A stretch of 7,467 nucleotides of DNA from CAYLJJ01 sp964384025 (GTDB taxonomy: Bacteria; Myxococcota_A; Bradymonadia; UBA7976; UBA1532): assembly GCA_964384025.1 (NCBI GenBank), contig CAYLJJ010000173.1:1-7467 (forward strand). The letters run 5' to 3'. The translations under genes and the position numbers were made by a program. Under the pieces are notes generated by a model that saw nothing but the letters and a program-made list of their open reading frames with translations, was not told where the DNA came from and ran no database searches. Position 1 is the first letter of the stretch. Each line of letters opens with the position of its first letter. Shown here piece after piece: positions 6,744 to 7,467 of the stretch.

Positions 6744-6775
6744 CGATATCTCGTATGAAGCTCTTGAAATATCGC
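6724..6775. promoter_or_regulatory. Three-site enhancer upstream of the peroxiredoxin gene
   Basis: The central site ACGATATCTCGT (6743-6754) is the exact reverse complement of the sod-side sites. It is flanked by two weaker sites, ACGAAATATCAA (6724-6735, 9/12 matches) and TTGAAATATCGC (6764-6775, 8/12), which share the core GAAATATC. Centres are 19 and 21 bp apart. They lie at about -125, -106 and -85 from the predicted prx start. The distal site sits in the last codons of the activator gene and the central one overlaps its stop codon. Confidence 0.68.
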
Positions 6776-6789
6776 TAAAGATCTCAGAC

Positions 6790-6807
6790 CCTGCTCAATA
6801 AAGCAGG
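6790..6807 (+). terminator. Small stem-loop, possible weak terminator of the activator gene
   Basis: CCTGCT (6790-6795) and AGCAGG (6802-6807) pair perfectly around a 6-nt loop, followed by ATCCTTCTC and not a true T-run. It lies between the enhancer and the sigma54 promoter. It may instead be a protein-binding palindrome. Confidence 0.25.
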
Positions 6808-6826
6808 ATCCTTCTCGACTTGGAAA

Positions 6827-6843
6827 CTGGTCTGCCCCTTGCT
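6827..6843 (+). promoter_or_regulatory. Sigma54 promoter of the peroxiredoxin gene
   Basis: CTGG (6827-6830) and TTGCT (6839-6843) place GG and GC exactly 10 nt apart, matching the -24/-12 sigma54 consensus with a good TTGC box. The predicted start is near 6854, 37 nt before the ATG. A perfect GCCCCT/AGGGGC inverted repeat (6834-6851) overlaps the -12 element. Confidence 0.8.
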
Positions 6844-6859
6844 AGAGGGGCGGGAGTCA

Positions 6860-6874
6860 TCAAGAATTTCTTGA
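6860..6874. promoter_or_regulatory. 15-bp palindrome in the peroxiredoxin leader
   Basis: TCAAGAA-T-TTCTTGA is a perfect inverted repeat with 7-bp arms, at about +7 to +21 of the predicted transcript and 16 nt before the ATG. It does not match the ACGAGATATCGT operator. It could bind a repressor or fold into a 5-bp RNA hairpin near the ribosome-binding site. Confidence 0.4.
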
Positions 6875-6890
6875 AATTAAGGAAAAAAAT

Positions 6891-7467
6891 ATGTCCAGCT
6901 TGGTCACCAAAGCAGCCCCTCAGTTCAGCGCCCAGGCCGTCTCCGGCGACAACGAGTTCATCACCCTGAACTTGGCCGATTACCAGGGCAAGTATGTAGT
7001 GCTCTTCTTTTATCCCCTCGACTTCACCTTTGTTTGTCCCTCAGAGATCATCGCTTTTGATAAGGCTCTAGCGGCTTTCCAGGAGAAGAACGCTGAGGTG
7101 ATCGGGGTCTCCATCGACTCTCACTTTACCCACCTTGCTTGGAAGAACACCGCTGTAGAGCAGGGCGGCATCGGTCAGGTCAAGTATCCTCTCGTCTCCG
7201 ATCTGGATAAGTCGATCTCTGAGCAGTATGGCGTCCTGATCAACAACGCCATCGCGCTCCGTGGTCTCTTCCTGATCGACAAGGAGGGGATTGTCCGTCA
7301 CAGCGTGGTCAATGATCTTGGTCTGGGCCGCAACATCTCTGAGGCGATGCGGATGCTGGACGCTCTTCAGTTCACCGAGGAGCATGGTGAGGTCTGCCCC
7401 GCAGACTGGAAAGAGGGCGCTGAAGGGATGACACCCACCGCTGATGGTGTTGCTGCATATCTCAGCA
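6891..7467 (+). CDS. Typical 2-Cys peroxiredoxin (AhpC/Prx1 family), 3' end cut
   Basis: ATG 6891 follows AAGGA (6879-6883, 7-nt spacer). The frame stays open for 192 codons to the window edge, so only a few C-terminal residues should be missing. The peroxidatic Cys49 lies in DFTFVCPSEI with the upstream FYPLDFT motif, and the resolving Cys169 lies in GEVCPADW, the standard pair of typical 2-Cys peroxiredoxins. Other family marks are SIDSHFTHLAWKNT, the GGIG loop (variant of the GGLG overoxidation-sensitivity motif), KYPLVSD, YGVL and ALRGLFLID. The enzyme reduces H2O2, organic peroxides and often peroxynitrite, working as an obligate dimer recycled by thioredoxin or AhpF; no reductase gene is visible in this window. 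With sod it forms a two-step superoxide-to-water route under one predicted sigma54 regulator. The conserved C-terminal YF motif, if present, lies beyond the edge. Confidence 0.96.
   Translation, partial: MSSLVTKAAPQFSAQAVSGDNEFITLNLADYQGKYVVLFFYPLDFTFVCPSEIIAFDKALAAFQEKNAEVIGVSIDSHFTHLAWKNTAVEQGGIGQVKYPLVSDLDKSISEQYGVLINNAIALRGLFLIDKEGIVRHSVVNDLGLGRNISEAMRMLDALQFTEEHGEVCPADWKEGAEGMTPTADGVAAYLS

Overview
The window looks like part of a draft (probably metagenome-assembled) contig from a moderately GC-rich Gram-negative bacterium. A myxobacterium-like lineage (Myxococcota/Bradymonadota, formerly Deltaproteobacteria) is the best guess. The reasons are a secreted glycine-rich protein, a lipoprotein, a GLG1-type cysteine-repeat protein and a sigma54 enhancer-binding regulator. 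This assignment is inference; no rRNA or other marker gene is present. Two assembly scars are visible: a run of 50 C at the left edge, and a 100-N gap flanked by two identical 55-bp copies of the same sequence.

Layout. 1-795: 3' part of a glycine-rich, probably exported protein. 798-1073 (minus): small protein with two CxxC knuckles, ending 2 bp from its neighbour. 1074-1329: divergent intergenic region with five short perfect stem-loops. 1330-1997: signal peptide plus 51-residue, four-cysteine repeats, interrupted by the N gap. 2043-3227: lipoprotein with 27-residue Asp/Gly repeats, probably co-transcribed with the cysteine-repeat gene. 3224-4003 (minus): BtpA-family TIM-barrel protein. 4139-4360: small charged coiled-coil protein, probably started at TTG.

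4377-7467 is the most interesting part. It is a compact oxidative-stress module: an Fe-type superoxide dismutase (minus), a divergent NorR-like sigma54 activator (plus), then a 2-Cys peroxiredoxin (plus, cut by the window end). Each antioxidant gene is preceded by a GG-N10-GC sigma54 promoter. Upstream of each promoter lies an array of three sites related to ACGAGATATCGT. The two arrays are laid out alike relative to their promoters: proximal-to-middle spacing is 21 bp in both, and middle-to-distal is 18 or 19 bp. Measured to the predicted transcription start, one array is ten bases (about one helical turn) further out than the other.

The regulator's GAF domain keeps Asp, His, Cys and Asp at the same relative spacing as the ligands of the NorR iron centre, by comparison with NorR as I remember it. 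The working model is that an iron-centred GAF domain senses an oxidant or NO, the AAA+ domain activates sigma54, and sod and prx are induced together from mirrored three-site enhancers, with the sod-side array also placed to control the regulator's own transcription.
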